Shown one piece after another: positions 32,999 to 44,794 of a stretch of DNA of 64,000 nucleotides. The stretch lies in assembly GCA_047495785.1 (NCBI GenBank), contig JBLDXI010000012.1, positions 1,054,001 to 1,118,000 on the forward strand, given 5' to 3'. The notes beneath the pieces were generated by a model. It was not told the DNA's origin. It worked only from the letters and a program-made list of their open reading frames with translations, and did no database searches. Each line of letters starts with the position of its first letter. Positions within the stretch are counted from its first letter, which is position 1. A program made the position numbers and the translations under genes. Source of the DNA: Lepidodermella squamata (Eukaryota; Gastrotricha).

Positions 32999-35362
32999 TC
33001 ATACATCAACATTTGCTTGCGGTCCATTAGCCTTCAATTTTTGAAAAACCGGACTGAGAATAATGGCACCAGATGTTGACGAGATTATCAAAGAGCCGAA
33101 AGAGATCACGTACTGCTGGGTAAGATCATCGCCATTTAACACCAGCAGGATGAACATAACACCAAAACAAAGAATCGTAGCATTAGCAACTGCGGCTCTT
33201 GAGCTGCCGAATTCTGGCGATTTATTTGCCCAGTAAGATTCGCGCAAGTCGAATGCCAAGAATGCGCTAATTAAAAGCATCAATAAATGAGAAACCGGGA
33301 CAGCGATTCCTGCAAATGGCGTCTTGGATGAGCAAAAATTTGTATCAATTGATATGAATGCATCCGCGTCAGTATCATAGCGTAAGTTGGCTACTTTCGA
33401 AGCAACTGTGTACGGCTCAATAGCTAGCCAAATAACGATGCCAAAAAGGTTTAAAACCGAGAACAAACCGCAAATTGTGCAGATAAATTTATCCAGCCTT
33501 GCTTTTGAATGAATCTGAAATGAAGTAACTGGATCTTTAGACGTAGTATATCGCGATTTGACCGAAAATGTACGAGGAATTGCCGATATGCTCTCGCTTG
33601 TCCCTACAGGTAGTGATTTTTTGAGGGGCTTCGCTCTATTCCTGTATAAAATCATTCTTCCCAGAAGATAGCTAACTATTAAAGCCAGGCCGATTTGAGT
33701 ACAGACGTATCGAGCCACGCAGATTGCTGCATGGGTTGGGTTCAGGGCGTGGATTGTCCCTCCAGAATTAAGAAGGACGCATCCTAATATTAGCATGCAT
33801 TTACTGTATGGTAGAGTGTTTTTAATAGATTTAGCTTTGCGGCCGAGTAAAATCCGAATGGCTAGCCCACCAAAAATCAAGCTTATAGTTACGGATAACG
33901 CCGCAATTATGCCGAAAAACCAGTCTGGTATTTCTCGTTTTTTGTGAAAGATTGCGACTTTGTCTCTAGGAGGATGCCCATTCGAAGTCGCCCAAGTGAT
34001 GTTCCTTAGCGTTGTAATGTTATATCGCTCATATTTATATATTTCCTCGAGTAATTCGTTAGTTTTCATCACTATTAAATCGTGATTTTTCGAATCATTT
34101 ACCGACCACTGGCTTACAACTTGATACTCGAAGTCGCGTTCAAGTCGCTGGCTGTACTTAGCTCGCGGGTCGTGGAGAGCGCTGTAGACCACGAGTGGCG
34201 CTGTTTCATTAACGACTCGTGCTATGACATCGGGTTGCGTGCCATGTGACGCAAGGCTCATATTTCGTTGTCGTAGAGCTTTCTCCGAAAAATGTAGGGT
34301 TAATATAGCTTGTAGCATCGAATCATGGCAACTGTGGGCGAACCCGTAGTCCAAATCGCGCCGCTTGTTGGTCAATGCATCAAACCTTTCATCAAAGCCC
34401 TTCAAATCATAACCTAATGAGCCGATTATGTGATCGTTGAAACCTTCAATCGACCATGTTGCAGAACCTGTCCAAAATGAGATTCGTAGCTGTTCGATCA
34501 CCATTTTCCTTGTACATTCCGAATTTATGATAGCTGGCAGCGTTGTAGGGTCGAAAATCGCACTTCTTGTAAGAATGAACACATATTTTGACCCACTCAA
34601 ACCGTTTTTAAAACTTTGACATAAAAATCTGATCAAAGTTGGCTGCTGATTGACCTCGACGACTATAATCCGAGCGTCGCTCGATATTAGTGATTGGATC
34701 GCCGTATCCGTAAAATCCATAACTGAGTCGAACCAGGTTACTTTGATTCCTGCTAGAATAGCCTCTTGAACCAGGAGCCTTGCGATGTAGTAATCGAGTG
34801 AATTCACCGCATGCGTTATCACAGCTATTTCCTGCCATTTGCCAATTTTCTTGATGAACTGAATTCGAGCGTAGACGGCGAGTTCTCCCGGTGCTCGATT
34901 TCGGTACAAGTTTGGAAACGAATTCCTAGCAGCAGTCATCACCGGGGCTGCGCAACCGGCTGCGATAGAAATCATGTTGATGTGATGCAAAAATCGGCCA
35001 GTGCTTGTGCATCCGAATGTGATTAAATTGCCAACTGCAACCGGGGCCTGATAAGCTGTGTCATTTTCGGGGTTTTCAAATTTTCGAACAAAGTTGATGA
35101 GCTGCTTGGGTGACAGCATTCCAAGACCTTCGTCTTGAAAATCGGCCTCCAGTGTGTAATCTGGTAGTATGTCATCTCTCGAGTTGACTGCGTCGATCGC
35201 GACTTGCATAGCTGATCGGCACATGAAACCTGTTGATGGCTCGTTGCCGGTCATTAAATTGAAGGCCAGCAAAGTCAGTCGATGTTGTTTGGTAGCTGTA
35301 GCTAGAGCCGTTTCGATCGCCAAGATCAAAATGCTCACCAGCGTAAAAATTCGTGAATTCAT
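32999..35362 (-). CDS. Intronless GABA-B-like family C receptor
   Basis: A single exon of 787 codons. An N-terminal signal peptide (ILILAIETALATA) is followed by an ANF/periplasmic-binding ligand domain with the pattern LLAFNLMTG, AMQVAIDAVN, GCTSTGRFLHH, ISIAAGCAAP, LYRNRAPGE, of the GABA-B/natriuretic type. After about residue 480 come hydrophobic segments (WFFGIIAALSVTISLIFGGLAI, CMLILGCVLLNSGG, YVCTQIGLALIVSYLLGRM, FICTICGLFSVLNLFGIVIWLAI, HLLMLLISAFLAF, ILCFGVMFILLVLN, YVISFGSLIISSTSG), consistent with seven membrane spans. Being intronless is unusual beside intron-rich neighbours and suggests origin by retroposition. Ligand unknown. Confidence 0.8.
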   Translation of the reverse strand: MNSRIFTLVSILILAIETALATATKQHRLTLLAFNLMTGNEPSTGFMCRSAMQVAIDAVNSRDDILPDYTLEADFQDEGLGMLSPKQLINFVRKFENPENDTAYQAPVAVGNLITFGCTSTGRFLHHINMISIAAGCAAPVMTAARNSFPNLYRNRAPGELAVYARIQFIKKIGKWQEIAVITHAVNSLDYYIARLLVQEAILAGIKVTWFDSVMDFTDTAIQSLISSDARIIVVEVNQQPTLIRFLCQSFKNGLSGSKYVFILTRSAIFDPTTLPAIINSECTRKMVIEQLRISFWTGSATWSIEGFNDHIIGSLGYDLKGFDERFDALTNKRRDLDYGFAHSCHDSMLQAILTLHFSEKALRQRNMSLASHGTQPDVIARVVNETAPLVVYSALHDPRAKYSQRLERDFEYQVVSQWSVNDSKNHDLIVMKTNELLEEIYKYERYNITTLRNITWATSNGHPPRDKVAIFHKKREIPDWFFGIIAALSVTISLIFGGLAIRILLGRKAKSIKNTLPYSKCMLILGCVLLNSGGTIHALNPTHAAICVARYVCTQIGLALIVSYLLGRMILYRNRAKPLKKSLPVGTSESISAIPRTFSVKSRYTTSKDPVTSFQIHSKARLDKFICTICGLFSVLNLFGIVIWLAIEPYTVASKVANLRYDTDADAFISIDTNFCSSKTPFAGIAVPVSHLLMLLISAFLAFDLRESYWANKSPEFGSSRAAVANATILCFGVMFILLVLNGDDLTQQYVISFGSLIISSTSGAIILSPVFQKLKANGPQANVDV

Positions 35363-36517
35363 ACTTCTCGATTAATGAATTTATTTTAACGGTTAGCAGC
35401 CGGAATCGAAGCTTGAATGTGACTAGGTAAATATCACGTTTTTGCAGGCTATGATAAAAAATATTTGTGATGATATTCGCAATAAATTAGCGGGATAGAC
35501 TGAACTCGAGTCGCCTGACCAAAAAGGACATGTCTCAAAACGCACGCACCGCCCTCATAATTAATGAACCCTCATAATGACGTGGACGTTGTGTCGAGCG
35601 AGGGCTAGCTTTTACGCTAATTAGTTAGATGTTTGTCTAACCCACTTAAAGTATTCAGGTCGATAATTTGAAAAAACCTATTCTTTTGAATTTATGCGCT
35701 AATTAGTTCTCAAGCAGTGGGTGGAGAAAATTCTTAATATTCAAAGATGGTTTAGCGCTTAAATCTACTTCATTCCCAGTCAAGTCCCAGTCCCAGTGGG
35801 TTAGGGTTAGTTGTTACTTAGGGTTAGCCATAATTTTGGTCATTGGAGATGAATCGACCGGAGTTTCATCGACTTCTTAGCTAGGAAAAGCTGCCATCCC
35901 GCGATCTCAGTGGGAATGGGAATTTTTGTACTGAGACATAAAAACGAGGGGGATATGTACGATTTTCTGCCTTTTACGTGAATTTCAAGCTTGAAGAAAA
36001 CCGCACGGAATTCCCCTCTATCATGTTTCGTGATGCTAACTTTGCTCAAAACGATATCGTTTCTTCATTCTCCATTCTGTATTGCAGTTCGAGTTCGGAG
36101 AAAGCCTTAAAACAGTTGGTACCGTTTATTCAGCAATTTAAAAAAAAATTGAAAAAAATCAATAGTCAAGTTCCCATTTTTCGGTTATTCGGGTGATGAC
36201 TTCTGAGCACCTGCTCTCATTAGTCGCTCAGCAGTCAGAAAATGCCACCGCTTTCCTTTGTAATACCTGGTGAGAGCATCAGCCAGTATTTTTTGGTAGT
36301 GGGGTTTCCACTGTGTCCAAGGCTGAACCCTTGCTATCCAGATTCGGATTCACAGTGCGATTTCGTTACGCAGCTCAGCCAAAAATACACGAAATTGTTT
36401 ATGCCAGTGTAAAGTTTCTGGTCCGCCATAACACGGTAAAGTGATCGCACTCTTGGCGGAAATGGAACTAGTTCCAACTCTTGAACCTTCTTTGAAAATG
36501 AGCCAATCCGTTCGTAT
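35363..36517. other. Spacer between the receptor and the helical-repeat gene
   Basis: A minus-strand open frame at 36334-36546 (LELLIDIYERIGSFSKKVQ, VRSLYRVMADQKLYTG) looks protein-like but overlaps the next gene's start and has no flanking exons, so it may be a fragment. Two TTAGGG-like units at about 35800-35825 are too few to mean anything. Confidence 0.3.
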
Positions 36518-39500
36518 ATGTCGATTAGTAGTTCGAGGCCGAGCACAAATTCTGAAGTTGTAATATTGCCGCTGGCTGACTTGCCTTCATCTTTTACGTT
36601 TTACGGAAGAGCTACAACAAAACCTTATAATCAACTATTTTCTATTCACATATTTGCAGATCGTGATGAAATTCTCATAAACAAATACCGCTTTCACATG
36701 GGCTTGCTGCAACTACCAATAATAGCCCGCATCCTCTCAATCAACACCGCCTTCGACCTCGCCGAACTCGACTGCCAATTTTTCTCAATCCTCCTCCGCT
36801 TCCTCCTCCTGCCCATGTGCTACTGCCTAAACCACAACGTGTGCGAAGAACTACTAACTGATGCTACCTTCGTCTCATTTCTATCAACAATCGCCGTTGA
36901 GCTGACAAACGACGATGCTGCCATTGTGCGATACAGGTCGGAGAGGCCGAGTTTCGCCCTCCTCGCCCCGGTTTTCAGCACTATCCTCTGGGCAGCGTGG
37001 CATCGAGCGCCGATGGGCAGGGGCCGTTTGCTATCCGGCGTTTCGCCGTTCAACGACATCGCCTGGCATACCGAGGTTCTACTCGAGGACCTAGGCTCGA
37101 ATGGACCGCCTAACGTCTGGCTGCGACTGCTCGAGTTCTTCGCAGTTTTCTACGAAACCTTCCAGGTAATGCCGGCTTTTAAGGCGGAGGTGCAGAAAAT
37201 GCCGGTCGAGAAGCTGGCGGCTGTTATCAACAAGCTGGCCTGGTTGTGGTCGGCCCTGTTTCAGTACTCGATCGGTGGCTGTGTCGCCGCGCGGGAGCCG
37301 ATAGCTGAATCGCTGGAGAAAGCTAGCAGTGATACTTCGCTGGTGTTTTGGTTGCTCATCGCGAAGGACGCCCACTTTTTGAACGCGATGGTCCGCAGTC
37401 ATTTTTGGGTGCACGTCGCTTCACATCTAGGTAATTTTTCCAAAAATATCCAAAATCCAAAATTCAAGTTAATTTTCTACGATTTTAAAATGTGAGCTTT
37501 CTTTTTCTCATTTTTTGGATTTATGGTTCTCTTTCCCCTAGGATGCTAAATTTAGCTAACCGTCACCCTCTTGTATGCAGAATCTTTACCATTGAGGCTC
37601 TCCAAGATTCCGATATCGAAGAAGTAATTTATTTGTAGAGCGATAAAATAAGATTAGCAGTGATATCTGCACCTTTTTTCCTTTGCATTTGTAAAATGAC
37701 AGAAACCAATTTCACAATCACTCTCCGGCACGCGTTCTTCTTTTTCATCAGCTTCATTTTCTTCATTTTTTTACTTTTTTAATATAGAGCTTCTGCTTCA
37801 TTTTTTTCCTCTTTTTCCTCATAATGAAGCAGAAGCTCTATATTAAAAAAGTAAAAAAATGAAGAAAATGAAGCTGATGAAAAAGAAGAACGCGTGCCGG
37901 AGAGTGATTGTGAAATTGGTTTCTGTCATTTTACAAATGCAAAGGAAAAAAGGTGTATTAGGAAAGAAACCGAAAAATGCCTAGTTTCATTCGAAAACCA
38001 ATAGAGCGACATGAAACAGCTAAAATGTGATTAGCCTTAACACGAAATTTGGAATTACTAACTTTTTCAGTATTGTAATTCAATCTCGGTGCGATGCGCC
38101 TGTTTATTCATGTTTCCTTCCTCATCATCGGAAAAGGAAGAGTTCGTTCTTGAATATGAACTTGCCTGGTGTGACTGATTCGAACTTTGCCTGCCGATTT
38201 TTGTAGATTTACAGTAAATCACCTAACTGGCATTTCACTTCAAGCGCTAAGCCATCTTTCGATGCTCCAATAGCAATAGCATAATTTGAAAGAGATTTTA
38301 CTCAATTTCACGCGACAGCGTCCGAAAGCCCAAATCTGATACCGCTCTAATACCGGTTAGAGCCAACCAGGCCGAAAAAGGTTGCGAAACCGAAACAGAT
38401 CATTCGTCCAACTGTACGGTCAAGCTCACCGCGTTAAATCGCACATCGGAAAAATTACAGCTATCATATCCGCTAATCCCAGGAGGCAGGCGGTGTAAAA
38501 TTAGCTTTTTCAGTTGTCTAGCAACATTTTATTAAAAAGAGGAGCAACTGGATTCAAGTCAGGCATGTGATTGAGATGGTTGTTTATTTCGTTCTCGTTG
38601 TCGTAAATGTAAAGCTGTGCAAATTTTGGGATTCCATCTTCAGGTTCCAACGGGCCATGCCATGTCTCATTTTACTGTGAATTTTAGAAATTAAAGTGCC
38701 CATTTCGGCCATTGGCTACCGTGTGGTCAAGTTGAACTCCCATTGAAGTGAACGCGAAATTGTTGTTGTAGGCGCGTATGATTTGCCGAAATTCGACGCA
38801 ATGTTCATCGTGAGAAGTAAGAAAGCGTAACAGGTCAACAGAAAGTGGCTGGGATTAGACGGATTGGGAGTTACTGGTAGTGGCACTAAGAGGGTCAATT
38901 AGTTGCAATCGCTACTCTTCTTCCAAATTTTCAAACAAGTATGTGGCCACGGAGCGAAAAATAACGGGATATTTCATCAAGAACTGGTTATCGAATCTGA
39001 AAGTTGAAAAAAGTTGGGTTTTTGACGGGTTTTGGATGTTCCATGAGAGATGAAACGGAAAGCTTTTGCTGCTGTACATTCTTGCTAGTTTTGCCTACAG
39101 ATATATCGGGCCACGCTGGCCCAGTCTCGAACAGTATCGACAATTGCTAGATGATTCTGGCTATTGAGGAATATCAGAGGCAGCTGCCTGTTAGGTACGC
39201 CAAGATAAAACTCAAAATTAAACGATGAGTACTTTTATAGAGGACCGTGAGTTCTAATGCTCTACAAGAGACTGATGTTGTTGTAGGTTATTCGTCCGTT
39301 GAAGCTTTCCAGGTATTTTCGCGATTTACTAGATCAGGTTCCATTTAAACTAGACTTTCAAGGTTATTCAGCTCTAATTTTCAGGCTGTTCAGTTATCAA
39401 AGGCACTTTCCTTTATTTTGTCGCCTTGATTGTGTCTATGACGTTTTAAGAATACGGCCAATGAACACAAAATTCGAGCGATGAAAATTCTGGTCTATCG

Positions 39501-40612
39501 GAAATCCTGAGATAAGAAATCTAGAACTTGAATTTTTTGCTCATTTTTTATTCCAATTCTCAAAAATGTATTCATTTTTTGTTTTTTTTTTCAATTCCAG
39601 AGTTCATGTCAAAGAAAACAACGCGCGATCTCCTCGCCCCAAATGTGCGTTCGGGCCGGTTAAAATGCATCGTCGATCTGCTGGTGACCATGCTTCGAAC
39701 CGGCTGCCGGTCCGAGTGGCCGCTCGAAGTTTTCACCAGCCAATTTTTCTACACGATCGCTAAATGCCTCGCGGATCTGCTATTCATCGGCAACGAATTC
39801 AGCAACGAATTGTCACCAGAAATCATCTGGCTACTACTTCAGCTGTCCACCTTAATGGCGGTTCATTTCCCCGACCAGTTCTCAACCGAATTAGCCGCGC
39901 TATGCGGCCAAGACTACACCGTAATCGCGACTAAATTGTTATCGCTATTAAAACAACCGCCAAGTGAAGCAATTTTTAAGGCGGCTGTCACGTGTATAGC
40001 TCAGCTTTTCCGCGGCCTGCCTGAAAAAGTCGGCCGGGCGACTAAAAAGTTGAAACTTCGAGAATTGAACGTGATATTCTTGCGGCTTGTCAACTGCGTT
40101 GTTGCCCTGCAAGATCTTGGCTGGGACGATTTGGTCCTATCGTCCGCCTGTGATTTCATGCGAGTTTTACTGACGAACGAACGATGCGCCACGGCGATTT
40201 GTGACGCTGAAACCGGCGTGCTGTTCACGCCTATTGCCGCTGATTCTGAACACTGCGTTGTTGTTCGAGATTTGGCGAAAAACAGCGAAATCGTGATGAT
40301 GACCCCGCCACCGGAGAACAACGACCGGTCGACGAATTTCAAAGTTCTAATGAAATGTCTCAAATTATTCGTCCGAACGATGGAATCGGGCGCTGTTGTG
40401 CCAAATTCGGAAATCGGAACAAAACCAGCTATTGAAGCTCTAATGAGTAAATTGATCGAAATCGGGGGCTCTAGGTAAGATTTTCTCGAGTTTTGTTAGA
40501 TATTTCGACCATTTTTTGCTTATTTAGAAGTGTAGATAGCTCTGATGCTTTGCTGACCGGTTTAACGCGGCGAATTTCTGATTTGAATATGGCTGAATCG
40601 ATGGAAGCGTAG
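36518..40612 (+). CDS. Large helical-repeat (ARM/HEAT-like) protein of unknown function
   Basis: Three exons joined in frame: 36518-37430, 39601-40474 and 40528-40612. Donor TCTAG|GTAATT joins ATTCCAG|AGTTCATG (phase 1), and CTCTAG|GTAAGA joins TTTAG|AAGTG. The product, about 620 residues, is a chain of Leu/Ala-rich helices (LLRFLLLPMCYCL, LWLLLQLSTLMAV, FLRLVNCVVALQDL) with no membrane or signal segment. It lacks an obvious catalytic motif. It could be an armadillo-like scaffold. The 2.17-kb first intron is far longer than others here and contains a long hairpin. The start could lie further upstream. Confidence 0.65.
37431..39600 (+). other. Long intron of the helical-repeat gene
   Basis: 2.17 kb without a supported exon. 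It holds the hairpin at 37670-37955, and the remainder is AT-rich and unremarkable. Confidence 0.5.
37670..37955. repeat. Long hairpin: 133-nt arms, 20-nt loop, within an intron
   Basis: Arms 37670-37802 and 37823-37955 are inverted copies with no mismatch noticed by eye. They contain the same GGCACGCGTTCTTC segment. This is the second such hairpin in the window. Confidence 0.85.
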
Positions 40613-41355
40613 CATTTTGTTGGGTGAATCTCGCTTTATTATTATACAACTTGTAAAGACGCGAAATTGTACTATTTAATCTTCTTGTTAGAGTCTATCT
40701 TATTATAATGACGACAATTTACGCGTGACTCTGTGACTCTTTACTGTTTTAGGACGCAGTAGTTGCTCAATTTCAATCGCAAGGCTCAACAAGTCGTTTT
40801 AATGTGCCATAATTTGAGTGAAATATCGTGCCATAGGACTCACCGAGTGATATCTGAAGCTGCTCAAATGTTTGTTGTGAATGTGTATTTAAAAGCTATA
40901 TATCATGAGCTCTTTTGTTGAAGAAAAAACAGAATATCATAATCAAACTAGGGTCTTCTTTTTTGAAGGATGAATAAAAAACAGCATTTCTTATTTGCGC
41001 CTTGTACTTGACCAGCAGAGTTAGCGCGAAACCGTTGGCTACCATTTTGGTGACCGATTTGCCAAGTGGGATTCCTGAAAGCAATACTTTTTTGAAAACT
41101 AAGGCAGCACACCAACTCATCACTTCAAATGAGATGACAGCGTCTATCACAGCGCATTTAATAACTCGAAGGAATGGTATTTCTAGCATCCATGATCCAG
41201 CTAGATAGTATTATCGTTGTTTCACATATAAAATGAGCTTGTGCAAAATTTGAAGACTGCTTTCCTCCTCTCGTTTTATTATATTATTTTTTATCTAGCT
41301 TAAGTATCTCTCTCCGCATTAGCTCCTCCATCACTTCATCAATTTCCAAACGTGT
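40613..41355. other. Spacer with a weak open frame
   Basis: A minus-strand frame (40896-41189, 97 codons, beginning MLEIPFLRVIKCAVIDAV) is hydrophobic and could be a small membrane protein, but nothing else supports it. Confidence 0.25.
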
Positions 41356-41536
41356 TCAGCCAGTACCAGTGAGTGTTGCAATAAGTGCTGCGCTAATTCT
41401 TGCCTGTTCCATGTCTTCACCAATCGCGAGGACTGCGAGAAGGGCCTATTGGAAAAATAAATAGAAGTTTGAATGAATGAAAAATCCTTGCATATAGTCT
41501 TACCATGACTGCGACAAACATAAGAAGCTTCGCCAT
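41356..41536 (-). CDS. Small secreted peptide gene
   Basis: Minus strand: ATG at 41536 begins MAKLLMFVAVM. A well-formed intron (GTAAGA to TTTCCAATAG, about 57 nt) is followed by ALLAVLAIGEDMEQARISAA and ends in TGA at 41356-41358. The 40-residue precursor has a clear signal peptide and a short acidic mature part. The frame after the TGA stays open for another 23 codons (RLEIDEVMEELMRREILKL), which suggests either a nonsense mutation shortening a longer peptide or readthrough. Too small to identify. Confidence 0.45.
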
Positions 41537-42264
41537 AGCGCTGAGTTGCTAAATTAAAGAGTTTTTATCGCGAAACGAAAAAATATAATTATGAACCGAT
41601 GTAGCTAATGTCTCTCAAAATCGACTCAGCTATTCATTGGCCTGCTGGGTACACTAGATAACAGAATCGTAGGAGGATATTAAACAAAGCGGAAAACTTG
41701 AGCAACTCTTGTAAGATCTTGTAAGATCGCTAACGTTTCGGTATTAAAGTCTCCATTTGACAGTAATTCCTTTACCACGAAGAGCAAACAATGCGTCATA
41801 ATCTAGCACCGACGGTAAAAATAATGCCGTTGCACGCTGCGGTAAAACTTGTCGTCTTGCCGTTTACGGTAAAAACATTTACCACCCTTGAGAACACAAG
41901 CGAGATGGAATTGCCGCAAAATGGCGAATTATACCGAAACGATAGCGAGATGTTTGACAACTGATTCAACAAGTTGAGAAATTGGTCAAAATGACCTGAT
42001 TGAGGACAGAATTATCTACATTCTAGCTTCTAGAAGTTTACAACGTGGAAACGTAGAACTCCATAACGTAGAAACGGTTTCAGAGGCAGGATAAACAGGG
42101 GTTTTATCTTGTTTCAGCGTTCTTCCAATGAACTAGCTCTCATCGCAGCGATGTCAAGTGTTCAGATTTTTTCAGGGATCTAATATGGTCCCTCAGAATT
42201 TACTTTAAAGCTAAAACCGCAGAATTATTCTTGACATTAGCAAGCCGTTTTTTTCCAACTATAA
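41537..42264. other. Spacer
   Basis: No coding or repeat signal beyond a short tandem CTTGTAAGAT at about 41710-41730. Confidence 0.35.
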
Positions 42265-43437
42265 TCAAGCTGAAAGATTGAAGGGCGGTTCATCCAAAGG
42301 CATAGCAAGGACGCTCATCTCTCGCTTTCGAACAGAAGCGGCTCTGAAAACTGGGCTCAAAACAGCCGTAGCGATTACAACGCCCAATTGAGCGGTCAAA
42401 ATCAGCATGTTATACATAACAATGAGCCAAATGTCTTTGTTACAAGCTGTGGTTTCGTCAGGCGGAACGTATGTCCAGATAATAAGGTACTCGAGCACTT
42501 TGTAGAGCAATGTGATCGTGAAAACAACAGCTATGCAGATGTACGTTTGCGTTAGCATTCTTTGCCTTGTAATGAAAGAAACTTTGAAGGATGAAGGTGC
42601 CGATTGGTTCAACACCCAAGACTTTTTAGTGGAAAGCCGATATAAATTCAAGGCGAAAGTGCCACAGCAAGATAGAATTATCGCCAGAGTTACGCCAGCT
42701 TCGGTTATTTTCAATGAGTCAGTTTTCAGGTGGACCAATTGGATGTACCACACTTTGCCATATAGAGATACAGTGTAGTTGCTCAATGCAAACATTTTTT
42801 TAACAAAAGCGAACTGGAAACATGATTTAGAAATAAGCATATTGGAATAAACGAGTCTCTATTATACCTGAACTGCGAGAGCGATAAGATATCGGGTCTT
42901 ACGAACATTAAGCCATTTAAGTCGCTGTTTTGCGTCCGTGTCATTATTTGTCATGATTAAGATAGACCGCTGCATTCCATAGATTCCCAGAATGGCAAAG
43001 TTGCTCCAGTGCAAGTATTCATTCAGAAATAACCATGTAAAATGAAACATTCGCGCGTTTAGGTACCCATAAATTCCTTTCTGCAAATGGCGACAGATTT
43101 ACCTTAAGCGTGAGGAAGTAATGATAACAAATCTCACCTGAGGGCCACACCAAGACGGATCGTCACAGAAGTAGCTCATGACGGGAAAAAATGTGATGAA
43201 AAATAGCAAGCTTTGAAGGGTCATGGTCCTCAATAGAGTGTAAGCTGGTCCTTCAAATCTGACAACTGCACCACCGCCACAGGTGCGAAGGCCAAACCAG
43301 AGAATGCTTAGGAGTACCAGGCTGAAAATCATCCCGACCGAAGCCATGCCTGGTATAACATATTTCCATAATGCCTCCTCAACACAAGCAGCAGAACATG
43401 ACCGATGTGAGCTCGGATGGTAACAACCTTCCGACAT
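42265..43437 (-). CDS. Seven-transmembrane receptor, chemoreceptor type (paralog 2)
   Basis: Three exons: ATG 43437 to about 43138, about 43083-42870, and about 42815-42265. The N-terminus is Cys-rich (SEGCYHPSSHRSCSAAC), then span 1 (VGMIFSLVLLSILWFGL) and span 2 (LLFFITFFPVMSYF), a WCGP loop, span 3 with HFTWLFLNEYLHW. Spans 4-7 follow, with LTQTYICIAVVFTITLLYKVLEYLIIW and LILTAQLGVVIATAVLSPVF. It shares WLFLxExLHW, IYGxQR, LTQTYxCIAVVF and AQLGVVIxTAxLSP with the gene at 43573-44794, so the two are tandem duplicates. I know no named family for it. It resembles nematode-type serpentine receptors in size and exon layout. Confidence 0.65.
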
Positions 43438-43572
43438 TCCCTTCTGATTGCAATTGGGACGAATAAATTGTAATCATGAACAACTAGAAAAAATCAAACG
43501 TGTTGATGTGATTTTTATTGCTTTTTTGAGATAAGCCATCACCGATAAAAATGTTTCACGAAAATGAAATAA

Positions 43573-44794
43573 TTAAACAACAGAGGTAACTTGGGGTGGA
43601 GCTTCTGGCCAGAGTTCGAGCAGGCCTAGCTCCTTATTTCTAACAGCTCTAGTTCGAAAAATAGGGCTAAGGATTGCAGTTGAAATAACTACACCGAGTT
43701 GGGCAGCGAAAATTGTAAAGTTGTAAATCATGCCGTTGATGACATCAATGTTGCATTGAACTTCTAAATCCGAATGTTCCAGTGTCAGATCAGCAAGGTC
43801 TTCGAGCAGCCGGCAAGTGATACTAAGACAAAAAACAACAGCTATACACAGATACGTCTGGGTCAGCATTCGCTGCCGCAACAGGAAGACAGCCGATTTT
43901 TTCTTGTCACACTTGCAACTCTGTAGCAGTGTCTTCCTTGAATACCACATGTAGGTAATGTAAGAAAAAGTGCCGGTTGTAAATGCTGCGATTGCAATTG
44001 TCGCTGATGATTCAAATAATCGATAGATGTAGTTCCCGTGCGATTCGTTCAGCTCGAATGTCCAAAAGCCGTTTTCTAACGGCAAACGAATTGAATACTC
44101 CTCCATCCATAGGCTTTTCTTCATCAGAGCAATCTGTTTGTTCAGCAAATAGATTAGAAATTAGTGGTGGACAATCTATTTTGTCATACTTGGATTGCAA
44201 GAGCTATTGAATAACGAGTTTTAAGGACGTTAAACCACCGCAATCGCCGCTTGCTTTCTCTCAAATTGACGCATGTCAGCATGATGCATCGTTGAATTCC
44301 GTAGATGCCTAAAATTGCGCAGTTGCACCAGTGGAGAAATTCGTGAAGAAAAAGCCAGGTGACACGAACATTGAAGACCCTGAAATATCCAGCCAGACCA
44401 GGCTTTGGGCATAACCAATATTAATGTTCATGAATTTGAAAGATGTGTTCACTCTTACCCTTGGACCGCACCATGAACCTCCGCAGAAGAAATTGAAAGC
44501 CGGAATGTAAGTAGTGAATAGGATGCAGCTGTTGAGGGTCATCGCCCTCAGTAGGGTATAAGCCGGTCCATGGAATTTGACTCTTCCCTTTTTAGTTGGA
44601 ATGCCAGAATTGAGTAGGATGAACATGATTATACTGACAACAAAGCCGAAAATAGCTAATTCGGGTACAGCATAGTGCCAATAGCCAGCCTCAATACAGG
44701 CCGCGTAGCAGTATCGGCCTGAAATGGCATGATAACAGGCATCCCTTGACGAATTTAGCATTAAATTCTCCGATGAAGAAGTGATTTCATGCAA
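43573..44794 (-). CDS. Seven-transmembrane receptor, chemoreceptor type (paralog 1)
   Basis: Three exons: 44794 to about 44460, about 44380-44192, and about 44134-43573. Phase-consistent introns sit at the same places as in the gene at 42265-43437. The N-terminus has paired Cys (SRDACYHAISGRYCYAAC). Spans follow the same order, ending TQTYLCIAVVFCLSITCRLLEDL and AAQLGVVISTAILSPIF, with a short charged tail. Membrane receptor by prediction; ligand unknown. Confidence 0.65.

Noticed and set aside
35795-35830. TTAGGG-like interstitial telomere
   Set aside because: Only two or three loose units.
36334-36546. Minus-strand frame LELLIDIYERIGSFSK
   Set aside because: Looks protein-like but overlaps the start of the + strand gene and has no other exon; kept only as a note in the spacer entry.
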